Assembly: GCF_001546855.1 (NCBI RefSeq)
Contig: NZ_KQ958154.1
Coordinates: forward strand, 1-39,414
From: Megasphaera sp. MJR8396C
Lineage (GTDB): Bacteria > Bacillota > Negativicutes > Veillonellales > Megasphaeraceae
DNA: 39,414 nt
Direction: 5' to 3'
The position numbers were made by a program, and so were the translations under genes. Of the stretch, positions 16,003 to 23,878 are shown piece by piece (position 1 is the stretch's first letter; each line of letters opens with the position of its first letter). A model generated the notes under the pieces. That model saw nothing but the letters and a program-made list of their open reading frames with translations, was not told where the DNA came from and did no database searches.

Positions 16003-17247
16003 TTGAAACTGACACGACACAATGGGCGCTCCGGCAAGCATGGCACCTATAATCCCCGCCACAATGACCGCCGGTTCGATGTGGAGAACAGCGAACACAT
16101 TGACGCAGAACGGGCAAGGCAAAATGTCTACTGGGACTGCTACCGGGGCTTTACGACACACGAGTTCCGGGAGAACCCGGAGCAGCCGGATTTCAGCTTT
16201 GAGGAAATCGAGCGGATGTACTACTACGAGCATTACGGCGGCCATGTGGAGGCCCAGAACGCCCGGAATGAGAAAACCCGGCACACGGAGCGCAACCGCA
16301 CCGTGGAGGACTTGCTGAAAAACAACAAGACCTGCCCGGAGGAAAGCATCTACCAGATCGGCACGATGGGAGAATCCGTCCCGCCGGACACGCTTTTTTC
16401 CATCGTCAATGAGTTTTATGAGGAATTTGAGCGCCGCTTCGGTTCCCATATCCACATCCTGGACTGGGCGCTCCATCTGGACGAGGGGACGCCCCACATC
16501 CATGAGCGGCACGTCTTTGACTGTGAGAACCGCTACGGGGAACTGTGTCCCCAGCAGGAAAAGGCGCTGGAAGAACTGGGCATCCCTCTCCCAAACCCTG
16601 AGAAGCCCAAAGGCCGGAACAACAACCGCAAGCAGACCTTTGATGCGGTTTGCCGGACGATTCTGTTTGACATCGCCAGACGGCATGGGCTACATCTGGA
16701 TCAGGAGCCGTCCTACGGCGGGCGGGACTATCTGGAAAAACAGGATTATATCCTGATGAAACAGAAGGAGCAACTGGCGGCGCAGGAGCAGAAGCTGGAA
16801 GAACTGACGCTCAAAATTGAGGACGTGGAGACACTGTTAGATGATGTTTCCGATGCGGCCTATGACAAGGCGGTGGAGGTGGTGACCGATACCGTCCGGC
16901 AGGAGACGCACAAGGAAGATATTCGTCTGGTGGAGGAATCGAAAAAATGGGTGCTTTCGCCGGAGCGCAAAGCTCCAAAGAAGGAACGTGAGTATGCCGC
17001 TGAGCGTCTGGATGGGGTCATTACCAAAATCAAAAACGCCATGCAGCACGCTCTGGCGAAAATCCAGCGGACGCTGATGCAGCCGGAAGTCAAGCAAGCC
17101 GGGAAGGAGCAGGTCAAGAAGAAAGCCAAAGAATCCATTATGGATATTCTGGCAAAGGCAAAAATTAACGCTGACCGGGATAACCGGGAGCGTTGGGAAC
17201 GTGAGGGGCGAATCGCCCCGACCAAAAAGAACGATATAGAGTTGTAA
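16003..17247 (+). CDS. MOBV-type relaxase / mobilisation protein
   Basis: A 414-residue protein. Residues 155-175 contain LDWALHLDEGTPHIHERHVF, the HxDExTPHxH metal-binding motif III of MOBV (Mob/Pre) relaxases, which nick one strand at oriT and pilot it to the recipient. The N-terminus (LTRHNGRSGKHGTYNPRHND) is basic. The C-terminal half is a long charged coiled-coil region (LMKQKEQLAAQEQKLEELT) as in Mob/Pre proteins. The start is TTG at 16003, eight bases after AAGGAGG. In Tn4451 the equivalent gene is tnpZ, but the homology here is inferred only from motif and context. The gene appears intact. Confidence 0.75.
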   Translation: MKLTRHNGRSGKHGTYNPRHNDRRFDVENSEHIDAERARQNVYWDCYRGFTTHEFRENPEQPDFSFEEIERMYYYEHYGGHVEAQNARNEKTRHTERNRTVEDLLKNNKTCPEESIYQIGTMGESVPPDTLFSIVNEFYEEFERRFGSHIHILDWALHLDEGTPHIHERHVFDCENRYGELCPQQEKALEELGIPLPNPEKPKGRNNNRKQTFDAVCRTILFDIARRHGLHLDQEPSYGGRDYLEKQDYILMKQKEQLAAQEQKLEELTLKIEDVETLLDDVSDAAYDKAVEVVTDTVRQETHKEDIRLVEESKKWVLSPERKAPKKEREYAAERLDGVITKIKNAMQHALAKIQRTLMQPEVKQAGKEQVKKKAKESIMDILAKAKINADRDNRERWEREGRIAPTKKNDIEL

Positions 17248-17283
17248 GGCATCTGATTTTCTGTGAAAACCGGATGCCTTTTT
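17246..17283 (+). terminator. Hairpin/terminator overlapping relaxase stop
   Basis: AAGGCATC pairs with GATGCCTT, with a nested TTTTC/GAAAA stem, and is followed by TTTTT. It begins at the relaxase stop codon, so starts of the next gene placed inside it (GTG 17263) are unlikely. Confidence 0.6.
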
Positions 17284-17310
17284 CTCTGTCTGGAGGTGAG
17301 AAAATCGAAT

Positions 17311-17949
17311 GTGTTTGAAGCGGTGAAGCAGGCTGTCCCCACAAGGCAGGCTGCGGAATCTTATGGGATACAGCTCGGCAGGAACGGGATGGCCTGCTGT
17401 CCCTTCCATGATGACAAACATCCCAGCATGAAGGTTGACCGCCGGTTCCACTGCTTCGGCTGTCAGGCGGACGGGGATGTGATTGATTTTACCGCCCGTC
17501 TGTTCGGGCTGAACAAGAAAGATGCGGCCTTGAAGCTGGCGGAGGATTTCTCGGTCGGCTTTGACGCTAAAGGCCATGACCCGCCCCGCAGGAAGCCGGT
17601 CAAGCGAAAAATCAGCGAGGAACTGCGCTACCGGCAGGCGGAACAGAAATGTTTCCGGGTGTTGTGCGATTATCTGCATCTGCTGGAACGCTGGGAGAAG
17701 GAATATGCCCCGCAGACGCTGGAGGAAGCATGGAACCCGCTGTTTGTGGAGGCCCTGCAAAAAAAGCCGTACACGGAGTATCTGCTGGATATTCTGCTGT
17801 CCGGCAGTATGGAGGAACGGGCCTGCGTGGTCGCTGAGTATGGAAAAGAGGTGAGGAAGATTGAGCAGCGAATATCAGAGTTTACCGCCAGCCACCCGGC
17901 AGGCCGTCATGAGCGCAGCCGAAGCTTTAGCGCCGGAGCAGAGCGTTGA
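17311..17949 (+). CDS. CHC2 zinc-finger primase-like protein
   Basis: A protein of about 212 residues. Its N-terminal third is a DnaG-type CHC2 zinc-binding domain: ACCPFHDDKHPSMKV, then RRFHCFGCQADGDVIDF, giving the C-x2-H...C-x2-C ligands. No Toprim catalytic domain follows; the rest is helical and charged. It is probably the DNA-recognition partner of the VapE-like helicase encoded next, with which it overlaps by 89 bases. The start is uncertain: GTG 17311 (VFEAVKQAV, the family's usual beginning) or GTG 17296, with GGAGG at 17292-17296. Confidence 0.75.
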   Translation: MFEAVKQAVPTRQAAESYGIQLGRNGMACCPFHDDKHPSMKVDRRFHCFGCQADGDVIDFTARLFGLNKKDAALKLAEDFSVGFDAKGHDPPRRKPVKRKISEELRYRQAEQKCFRVLCDYLHLLERWEKEYAPQTLEEAWNPLFVEALQKKPYTEYLLDILLSGSMEERACVVAEYGKEVRKIEQRISEFTASHPAGRHERSRSFSAGAER

Positions 17950-19267
17950 CGAGGTGCGGGAAGGCCTTTCTGTCACGGAGAAGGGCCAGCCCGCCAACAC
18001 CATCGGCAACTGCCGGACGGTGTTCTGCCATGACCCTCTCCTGCGGGACGCCATCCGGCTGAACCTCCTGACTGACCGGGTGGACATCGTGCGGGATTTG
18101 GGCTGGCGCAGGAACACCAGCGCCCTGACGGATACGGATGTGAAGTATCTGCTTCTCTATTTTGAGCAGAACTACGGCCTAACCAGCGAGAAGAAAATGA
18201 CGGCGGCGCTCTCCATCGTGGCGAATGAGAACTGCTACCATCCCATACAGGACGTGCTGAACGGCCTTGTGTGGGACGGGACGCCCCGCATCCGCTCCTG
18301 TCTCCATCACTTCTTAGGTGCAGAAGTCAGCGATTATGTAGAGGAAATGTTAAAACACTTCCTGCTGGGAGCCATCCGGCGGGTGTTTTCTCCCGGCTCC
18401 AAATACGAGGAAATGCTCTGTCTGGTGGGCGGACAGGGGGCTGGCAAGTCCAGCTTCTTCCGCCTGCTGGCGATCCGGGACGAGTGGTTCTCCGATGACC
18501 TGAAAAAGCTGGACGATGACCGGGTATTTTTGAAGCTGCAAGGCCACTGGATCATTGAGATGTCAGAGATGCTGGCCACCAGCAGCGCCAAAAGCATAGA
18601 GGAAATCCGCTCGTTCATCAGTCGCCAGAAGGAAACCTACCGCACACCCTATGAGGCCCAGCCCAAAGACCGGCTGCGGCAGTGCGTGTTCGGCGGTTCA
18701 TCCAACACGCTGGACTTCCTGCCCCTTGACCGGGCCGGGAACCGGCGTTTCCTTCCCATCATGATTTACCCGGAGAAAGCGGAGGTTCACATTTTGGAGG
18801 ACGAGGACGCTTCCAGAGCCTACCTGTTGCAGGTCTGGGCGGAGGCCATGACCATCTACCGCAGCGGGAAGTATTCCATGAAATTCAGCAAGTCCATCCA
18901 GCGGCAGCTTGTGGAGGTGCAGAAAGATTTCATGCCGGAGGACACGGAGGCCGGTCAAATACAGGGCTTTCTGGAACATTATACCGGCAGCATGGTCTGT
19001 TCCAAACAGCTTTTTAAGGAGGCATTGGGCCACACCTATGACGAGCCGAAGCGGTGGCAGCTTCACAATATCAACGAGATCATGAATACAGTGGTGACGG
19101 GCTGGAAGCCATTCTCCAATCCGAGGATGTTCGCCGGATACGGCAGGCAGAAGGGCTGGGAACGGGACGTTTCCGGCAACGAACTGCCCGGCAACGAAGA
19201 TGGATTTGTGGAACTGAGCGAGGAAGAATGCCGCCAGTTGGAGCTTCCGAAGGAGTGGATCGCCTGA
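17861..19267 (+). CDS. VapE/VirE-type P-loop ATPase (replication helicase-like)
   Basis: A 468-residue protein of the virulence-associated E family, an SF3/AAA-like ATPase used by phages and integrative elements for their own replication. The Walker A motif LVGGQGAGKSSFFRLLA lies near residue 190. GHWIIEMSEM near 230 is the Walker B region. VFGGSSNTLDFLPLDRAGNRRF near 285-305, read in parts, carries the sensor Asn and the downstream arginines. The start is TTG at 17861 after GAGGTGAGG. The 3' end (SGNELPGNED) is written with two copies of an iteron-like decamer that continues into the downstream intergenic region, linking this gene to a possible origin. Confidence 0.85.
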   Translation: MSSEYQSLPPATRQAVMSAAEALAPEQSVDEVREGLSVTEKGQPANTIGNCRTVFCHDPLLRDAIRLNLLTDRVDIVRDLGWRRNTSALTDTDVKYLLLYFEQNYGLTSEKKMTAALSIVANENCYHPIQDVLNGLVWDGTPRIRSCLHHFLGAEVSDYVEEMLKHFLLGAIRRVFSPGSKYEEMLCLVGGQGAGKSSFFRLLAIRDEWFSDDLKKLDDDRVFLKLQGHWIIEMSEMLATSSAKSIEEIRSFISRQKETYRTPYEAQPKDRLRQCVFGGSSNTLDFLPLDRAGNRRFLPIMIYPEKAEVHILEDEDASRAYLLQVWAEAMTIYRSGKYSMKFSKSIQRQLVEVQKDFMPEDTEAGQIQGFLEHYTGSMVCSKQLFKEALGHTYDEPKRWQLHNINEIMNTVVTGWKPFSNPRMFAGYGRQKGWERDVSGNELPGNEDGFVELSEEECRQLELPKEWIA

Positions 19268-19497
19268 AAATGGCGGTCTGTTGCCGGGATGGTTGCCACT
19301 TGGTTGCCGGGTTCGTTGCCGGGGATTTCCCTGTCTGGATACGGAAAAAACCAGTAAATAAGGGATATTTTAATATTTATCATTATCTCCGGCAACGAAA
19401 GCAACGAGATTTTTCAAGAAAATTCACAAAGTAAGATTTGCAGGCCAGACGGTAGTTTACAGGTTTTTAGAGGTTCGTTGCCGGACTTCGTTGCCGG
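19173..19497. repeat. Iteron-like repeat field, candidate replication origin
   Basis: The decamer TCGTTGCCGG or its complement occurs exactly at 19173, 19188, 19313, 19389, 19475 and 19488. Related GTTGCC copies lie at 19280, 19292, 19303 and, as GCAACGA, at 19401. Copies face both ways and flank an AT-rich stretch (19344-19386, AAATAAGGGATATTTTAATA). Two copies sit inside the helicase coding end. Iterons plus an AT-rich unwinding region beside a primase/helicase pair is the layout of a replicon origin. An operator role for the recombinase is the alternative. Confidence 0.6.
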
Positions 19498-19534
19498 TGC
19501 TGCCGTTCGGCCTGTCTCTCTATGGAGGTAGCCT

Positions 19535-19702
19535 ATGGAAAAAAGCAAAAATCAGAAGAATAAAGTCCGTTTTGTGGTGGTGCGGGAGTTCTCCGGGGAG
19601 AAGTCCATGCGGGAAGCCTTTGAGCAGCTCATTGAGCGCCAGACCTGCGAACACTTCGAGGAATGGCGTCATCAGCGGGAAATGGCAGAAAAAGCTGCGT
19701 AA
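19535..19702 (+). CDS. Small protein upstream of the serine recombinase
   Basis: 55 residues, MEKSKNQKNKVRFVVVREFS..., with a short beta-like N-terminus and a charged helix (MREAFEQLIERQTCEHFEEW). GGAGG precedes the ATG. Small proteins of this length and arrangement regularly precede large serine recombinases in Tn4451-like elements and may act as recombination accessory factors. I cannot assign it to a named family with confidence. Confidence 0.6.
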   Translation: MEKSKNQKNKVRFVVVREFSGEKSMREAFEQLIERQTCEHFEEWRHQREMAEKAA

Positions 19703-19722
19703 AAACGGTTGATTCAGGGACG

Positions 19723-19753
19723 GGGACATGGTACTATAATGGTATCGTGTCCC
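19723..19753. promoter_or_regulatory. Operator-like dyad over the promoter of the first serine recombinase
   Basis: GGGACATGGTAC and GTATCGTGTCCC form a 10-of-12 inverted repeat centred on TATAAT (19735-19740), 35 bases before the recombinase start. A repressor bound here would cover the -10 box. The 17 bases at 19744-19760 occur in reverse complement at 12892-12908 near the left end of the element. Confidence 0.5.
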
Positions 19754-19774
19754 TGTTCATAGAAGGAGAACGCT

Positions 19775-21427
19775 ATGAGCAGGAAAAAACAAGTCTATGA
19801 AAAAATCACCGCTCTCTACTGCCGTATTTCTCTGGATGACGGCGGCGACAATGAGAGCATGAGCATCAGCAACCAGAAACTCATGCTCCGGGACTTCGCA
19901 GAAAAGCATGGGATGTTCCAGTATGAGTATTATGTGGATGACGGCTATACGGGTCGCAATTTCAACCGCCCCTCGTTCCAGCGCATGATCGCTGACATTG
20001 AGGCGGGGAAAATCGGCTGCGTCATCACGAAAGACCTATCGAGGCTCGGTAGGAATTATATCGAAGCTGGCAGCTATATCGAAATCTTTTTCCCCAAACA
20101 CAATGTACGCTATATCGCCGTCACGGACGGTGTGGACAGCCTGACCCGTCAGGAAATGGACATCACGCCCTTTAAGAATATCCTGAACGATATGTACAGC
20201 CGGGATATTTCCAAAAAGGTGCTGGCGGGACGCATGACCCGTTCCCGGCAGGGAAAGTTCTGCGGCGGGCAGCCGCCTCTTGGCCTGATGCGTGACCCGG
20301 AGGACAAAGGGCATCTGATCCTTGACCCGGAGACTGCGCCGGTGATCCGAAAAATCTATGATATGGCACTGGACGGCTGGGGCTGTATGCGGATCGCAAA
20401 GCAGCTCATGGATGATAAAATCCCCATCACCAGAGTAAAAAGCAATACAGAATGTGACGTGAACTACTATTCATGGGGGAGCGCAAGGATCAGCCATATC
20501 CTGAGAAATCCCTTTTATAAAGGCGCACATCTTGTCTGCCGGACACACCAGAAAGGCATCCGCTCCAACACTTATGACATTATCCCCCGTGAGGATTGGG
20601 AGGTCATCGAGGGCTGCCACGAAGCGATTGTGACGCCGGAGGAATGGGAACAGGTACAGGACATCATTGACCGCAGGCCAACCATTATGAAAGGCAACGC
20701 CTGCCCCTTCTATAACCTGTTCCACGGGCTTGTCTACTGCGCCACCTGCGGGAAGTCCATGCAGGTGCGGTATGAAAAGGTCGGCAGAACCGGGAAGAAC
20801 CGCTTCACCGGCGAAATGCGGGAGCCGATTGACAGGGCATACTATATCTGCCAGACTTACAACCGGCTGGGCAAGAACGCCTGTACCAGCCACAAGATTG
20901 AGGCAAGGGATTTGTACAATCTGGTGCTGAAGGATATACAGGAATTGGCGGCGCAGGCCATGAAGGACGCCGATGCGTTCTACCAGCGGCTCAGCAGCCG
21001 GATGGAGCGCCGGTATCTGGTGGACGCTTCCCAGACAGAGAAGGAACGGAAACGGCTGGAAGACCGGAATCAGGAAATTGACGGGATGTTTTTGAGCCTG
21101 TACACCGATAAGGCCAAAGGCGTCCTCACCGAGCAGCGGTTTATGAAGCTGACGGCGGCGCTGGAACAGGAGCAGGAAGCCAATCAGAAACGCCTGCACG
21201 ATCTGGCGGTGATGCAGAGCCGGGCGGACGCACAGGAAAGCGAAGTCCGAACCTTTATCAAGGAAATCCGGCGCTATGCCGCCATTGCGGAACTGGACGA
21301 GTCCGTACTGAACCGGCTTATCAGCAAAATCCTGATCGGCGAGGTTAAGAAGGTGGACGGTCAGAAGGTGCAGGAAGTCAGAATTGTTTATAACTTTGTC
21401 GGGGAAATCCCGGAGATTGCAGCGTAA
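19775..21427 (+). CDS. Large serine recombinase (TnpX-like, with zinc ribbon)
   Basis: A 550-residue site-specific recombinase. The catalytic serine is Ser19 in ALYCRISLDDG. VITKDLSRLGRNYIEAG near residues 75-95 holds the active-site arginines. A recombinase domain follows (about 170-290). A zinc ribbon has its first pair in CATCGKSM and its second in the YYICQT...NACTS stretch. A coiled-coil arm (about 380-480) is of the kind that controls synapsis. It can catalyse excision and integration at GA-centred sites, as known for TnpX and TndX. It lies at the right end of the left module and is followed by a bidirectional terminator. It is probably the integrase of the Tn4451-like part. Confidence 0.92.
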   Translation: MSRKKQVYEKITALYCRISLDDGGDNESMSISNQKLMLRDFAEKHGMFQYEYYVDDGYTGRNFNRPSFQRMIADIEAGKIGCVITKDLSRLGRNYIEAGSYIEIFFPKHNVRYIAVTDGVDSLTRQEMDITPFKNILNDMYSRDISKKVLAGRMTRSRQGKFCGGQPPLGLMRDPEDKGHLILDPETAPVIRKIYDMALDGWGCMRIAKQLMDDKIPITRVKSNTECDVNYYSWGSARISHILRNPFYKGAHLVCRTHQKGIRSNTYDIIPREDWEVIEGCHEAIVTPEEWEQVQDIIDRRPTIMKGNACPFYNLFHGLVYCATCGKSMQVRYEKVGRTGKNRFTGEMREPIDRAYYICQTYNRLGKNACTSHKIEARDLYNLVLKDIQELAAQAMKDADAFYQRLSSRMERRYLVDASQTEKERKRLEDRNQEIDGMFLSLYTDKAKGVLTEQRFMKLTAALEQEQEANQKRLHDLAVMQSRADAQESEVRTFIKEIRRYAAIAELDESVLNRLISKILIGEVKKVDGQKVQEVRIVYNFVGEIPEIAA

Positions 21428-21434
21428 ATAGTTT

Positions 21435-21469
21435 GCCCCATCTCTCAACCATTGAGGGATGGGGCTTTT
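21435..21469. terminator. Bidirectional terminator between convergent recombinase and hypothetical genes
   Basis: GCCCCATCTCTCAA and TTGAGGGATGGGGC (one mismatch) around a short loop, followed by TTTTC on the plus strand. It lies eight bases after the first recombinase gene. Confidence 0.75.
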
Positions 21470-21474
21470 CTCAT

Positions 21475-21930
21475 TCAGTATTCAATCACCAGTGTTTCCT
21501 CCCGTCCATCCGGGAACGTGTAAACAAACTTTGCTGCTGTATCTTTGCAAGCCCAAAAGAACAGATCGTTGCACTCCATGTCCAGCTCCACATTACCCTG
21601 GAAAGTGTCGGTCAATTGTATGGTCTGAAAACAAGGAAATCGCTCCGTATTGGTGCGGGAAAGCTGTTGCCGTAAAATCTCATACATCCCTTTCTTTGTA
21701 ACAGGATTTTCTAAAATGTAGCGATAGCGGAACCGTTCATTGCTAAAGCGGTTGCTATTGATTACCCGAAGCAGATAGTCGGTAAACTTTGGTGGCATGA
21801 TGCTCTCAATACTTACCACAACTTTTCGCTCCGGGCTGTTATGGATTTGAGTAATCAGGGAAGAAAGCACCTGCGGAGATAAGATGATAAAATCCATTTC
21901 TCCCTTGATAATTAGCGTGTACTCTTTCAT
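21475..21930 (-). CDS. Hypothetical protein downstream of the second recombinase
   Basis: 151 residues beginning MKEYTLIIKGEMDFIILS. The composition suggests a soluble alpha/beta protein. A middle stretch (ERFRYRYILENPVTKKGMYEILRQ) is charged, and the C-terminus reads FTFPDGREETLVIEY-like. No signal peptide, membrane segment or catalytic motif is seen, and I do not recognise the family. It follows the second recombinase by 23 bases on the same strand, with an AAGGGG site, so the two are likely cotranscribed. Confidence 0.6.
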   Translation of the reverse strand: MKEYTLIIKGEMDFIILSPQVLSSLITQIHNSPERKVVVSIESIMPPKFTDYLLRVINSNRFSNERFRYRYILENPVTKKGMYEILRQQLSRTNTERFPCFQTIQLTDTFQGNVELDMECNDLFFWACKDTAAKFVYTFPDGREETLVIEY

Positions 21931-21953
21931 TTCAGGCCCCTTTTTTGCTGGGG

Positions 21954-23627
21954 TTAGATAGCGATACTTTTTACATCTACCATGTTGCGGCGGTCATGGT
22001 TGACAACTTGCGTCGGCTCCTGCTCGGTATCAACCTGTCCGACAAAGCTATAATGGATTTCGATTTTCCGGGTGTTGGTTTCCCGGTCTAATTCATGTAT
22101 CAAAATACGGTCGATAAACTCATGGACGTTTTCATAGGTCAATTCCTGTATGTCGCTGTATTTCCCGACAATCTGAATAAACCTTGATATATCCCTTTTT
22201 CGCTCGGTAACGGTTGCGATCTGCTGTTGTAACTCGTCTATCCTTGCGGCAAGGGATTTCTTTTCGTCCTCATAGCCGGAAGTTAGAAACACAAACCGTT
22301 CATCTGTCAGTCTGCCTAATGCGTTGTCCTCATACAGCTTGCGGAAAAGCGTGTCAAGTTCGGTCATACGCGCCTGTGCTTTGAAAAGTTCCTTTTGCTG
22401 CTGCGCTAATGCCTTTCTCGCTTCCATGTCGCCGTACTCGGTAGCTTTACAGATAAAGTCCTGTTCGTGTTCCTTAACATACCGCAAAACCCGCCGCATA
22501 TCTTCCAGCACTAAATCAAGAAGTACGTTTTTGCGGATATAATGAGAGGTACACTCGCTGCCTGTCCTTGCCCTGTTGCGCCATGCGCCGCAAGAATAGG
22601 AAAACTTGCGCGGCTCGATATTTACGCCCTGTTGGTAATACATCTTATGTCTGCAACCAGCGCAAAACAGCAAGCCGGAAAAAATATCAATCTCCGCTGC
22701 TTTTGTCGGGCGGTGGCGGGTAGCAATCCGCTTTTGCGCAAGTTCAAAGGTTTCCTCGTCAACAAGCGGCTCATGGGTGTTTGGGAAGAAATAGCGTTGT
22801 TCTTCTTCGTTCTTCCGGGTCTTTTTCGACTTGTAGGATACCTTGTGAGTTTTCGCGGTTATGGTATGCCCTAAATATTCCTGCCTTGCTAATATGTCAT
22901 AGAGCGTTTTGTCCGGCCAAGTATAGGGGGCGATCATTGCCCGCTGATACCGCGCCTGTCCTGTACGCTGATAGCGCAACGCTCCAATCGTCAAGACTTT
23001 GTTTTCCGCAAGCCATTTTTGGATTTCGCACATACGCACGCCGCTAACAAACATAGCGAAAACCTGTTTGACAATCGGCGCGGTTTCCGGGTCGGGTATA
23101 AGGTGGTGGCGGTTGTTCGGGTCTGGGATATAGCCGTATGGATATTCCCCGTTGACGCGCTCGCCTTTTTGCGCCTGTGCCTGTTTAACTGCGCGGATTT
23201 TCTTGCTTGTGTCGCGGGCGTAAAACTCGTTAAACCAGTTCCGCAAGGGGGTAAACTCGTTATCCTCCCGCGCTGTGTCAACTCCGTCGTTGATCGCGAT
23301 ATAGCGTACTCCGTTTTCGGGAAATACAATCTCTATGAGTTCGCCCGTTTTCAGATAGTTTCTGCCAAGACGGGAAAGGTCTTTGGTAATGACCGTCGCC
23401 ACTCGTCCGGCTTCCACTTCCTGCAACATCGCTTGCAGCCCCTCGCGCTCAAAACTCACGCCGGAAAATCCGTCGTCCACAAAAAACTTTGTGTTCAAAA
23501 AATGGTGTTCGTCCGCATAGCGTTGAAGTATCATTTTTTGGTGCTGTATGCTTCCGCTTTCTCCGGCTTGCATATCCTCTTGACTTAAACGGCAGTAAAG
23601 GGCGGTGATTTTATTCGACTGTAACAT
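21954..23627 (-). CDS. Second large serine recombinase (TndX-like)
   Basis: 557 residues. The catalytic Ser15 lies in ALYCRLSQED. VITKDLSRLGRNYLKTG follows, then a recombinase domain and a zinc ribbon (CAGCRHKMYY, later SECTSHYI), and a coiled-coil segment near 400-490 (LAQQQKELFKAQARMTEL). The start chosen is MLQSNKITALY, since AAAGGAGG precedes it; the upstream in-frame extension lacks a site. It differs clearly from the first recombinase and is encoded on the opposite strand, so the element carries two independent integrase systems. It is probably the recombinase of the right-hand, Tn5397/ICE-like part, and is coupled with a TnpW-like gene upstream. Confidence 0.9.
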   Translation of the reverse strand: MLQSNKITALYCRLSQEDMQAGESGSIQHQKMILQRYADEHHFLNTKFFVDDGFSGVSFEREGLQAMLQEVEAGRVATVITKDLSRLGRNYLKTGELIEIVFPENGVRYIAINDGVDTAREDNEFTPLRNWFNEFYARDTSKKIRAVKQAQAQKGERVNGEYPYGYIPDPNNRHHLIPDPETAPIVKQVFAMFVSGVRMCEIQKWLAENKVLTIGALRYQRTGQARYQRAMIAPYTWPDKTLYDILARQEYLGHTITAKTHKVSYKSKKTRKNEEEQRYFFPNTHEPLVDEETFELAQKRIATRHRPTKAAEIDIFSGLLFCAGCRHKMYYQQGVNIEPRKFSYSCGAWRNRARTGSECTSHYIRKNVLLDLVLEDMRRVLRYVKEHEQDFICKATEYGDMEARKALAQQQKELFKAQARMTELDTLFRKLYEDNALGRLTDERFVFLTSGYEDEKKSLAARIDELQQQIATVTERKRDISRFIQIVGKYSDIQELTYENVHEFIDRILIHELDRETNTRKIEIHYSFVGQVDTEQEPTQVVNHDRRNMVDVKSIAI

Positions 23628-23657
23628 TAGTCCTCCTTTCCGACAGCCGAATAAACA

Positions 23658-23684
23658 GGTATAATGTGTTGCTATCATTATACC
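23658..23684. promoter_or_regulatory. Perfect dyad GGTATAATG-N9-CATTATACC before the second recombinase
   Basis: A 9-base perfect inverted repeat in which both arms contain TATAAT. It lies 31 bases upstream of the second recombinase start on the minus strand. It probably doubles as a -10 element and a repressor or autoregulation site. Confidence 0.5.
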
Positions 23685-23704
23685 ATATCCCGCCGCCTAA
23701 TGCA

Positions 23705-23878
23705 CTACTCGGACGCTAAAAATCCCGGATTTCCGGGCTTTTTCTGCAAATCCTTTACAATGAGTTTCTCAATCTTTTTATGGATTGTATCGGTTGCCTT
23801 TTCACTCGGCAACGCTTGAACAAGATAGGTGATTTTCCCTATTTTGCGTTCGGTTGTAATTGTCTGTTTTTTATCCAT
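23705..23878 (-). CDS. tnpW: TnpW family transposon-encoded protein
   Basis: 57 residues, MDKKQTITTERKIGKITYLV..., with a helical end (TDTIHKKIEKLIVKDLQKK). The layout of a short beta stretch plus a helix matches the TnpW family that accompanies large serine recombinases in Tn4451-like elements. The function is unknown. The start is the ATG after AAAAGGAGG rather than the longer upstream frame. It lies 77 bases upstream of the second recombinase on the same strand, with an operator-like dyad between them. Confidence 0.75.
   Translation of the reverse strand: MDKKQTITTERKIGKITYLVQALPSEKATDTIHKKIEKLIVKDLQKKPGNPGFLASE

Noticed and set aside
15169-16052. Overlapping frames of 97-198 codons in the repeat-rich region before the relaxase
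   Set aside because: They arise from GC-rich degenerate repeats, lack ribosome sites and disagree with the repeat structure.
16837-17760. A 307-codon minus-strand frame across the relaxase and primase genes
   Set aside because: It is antisense to two genes with recognisable motifs and has no start signal of its own.
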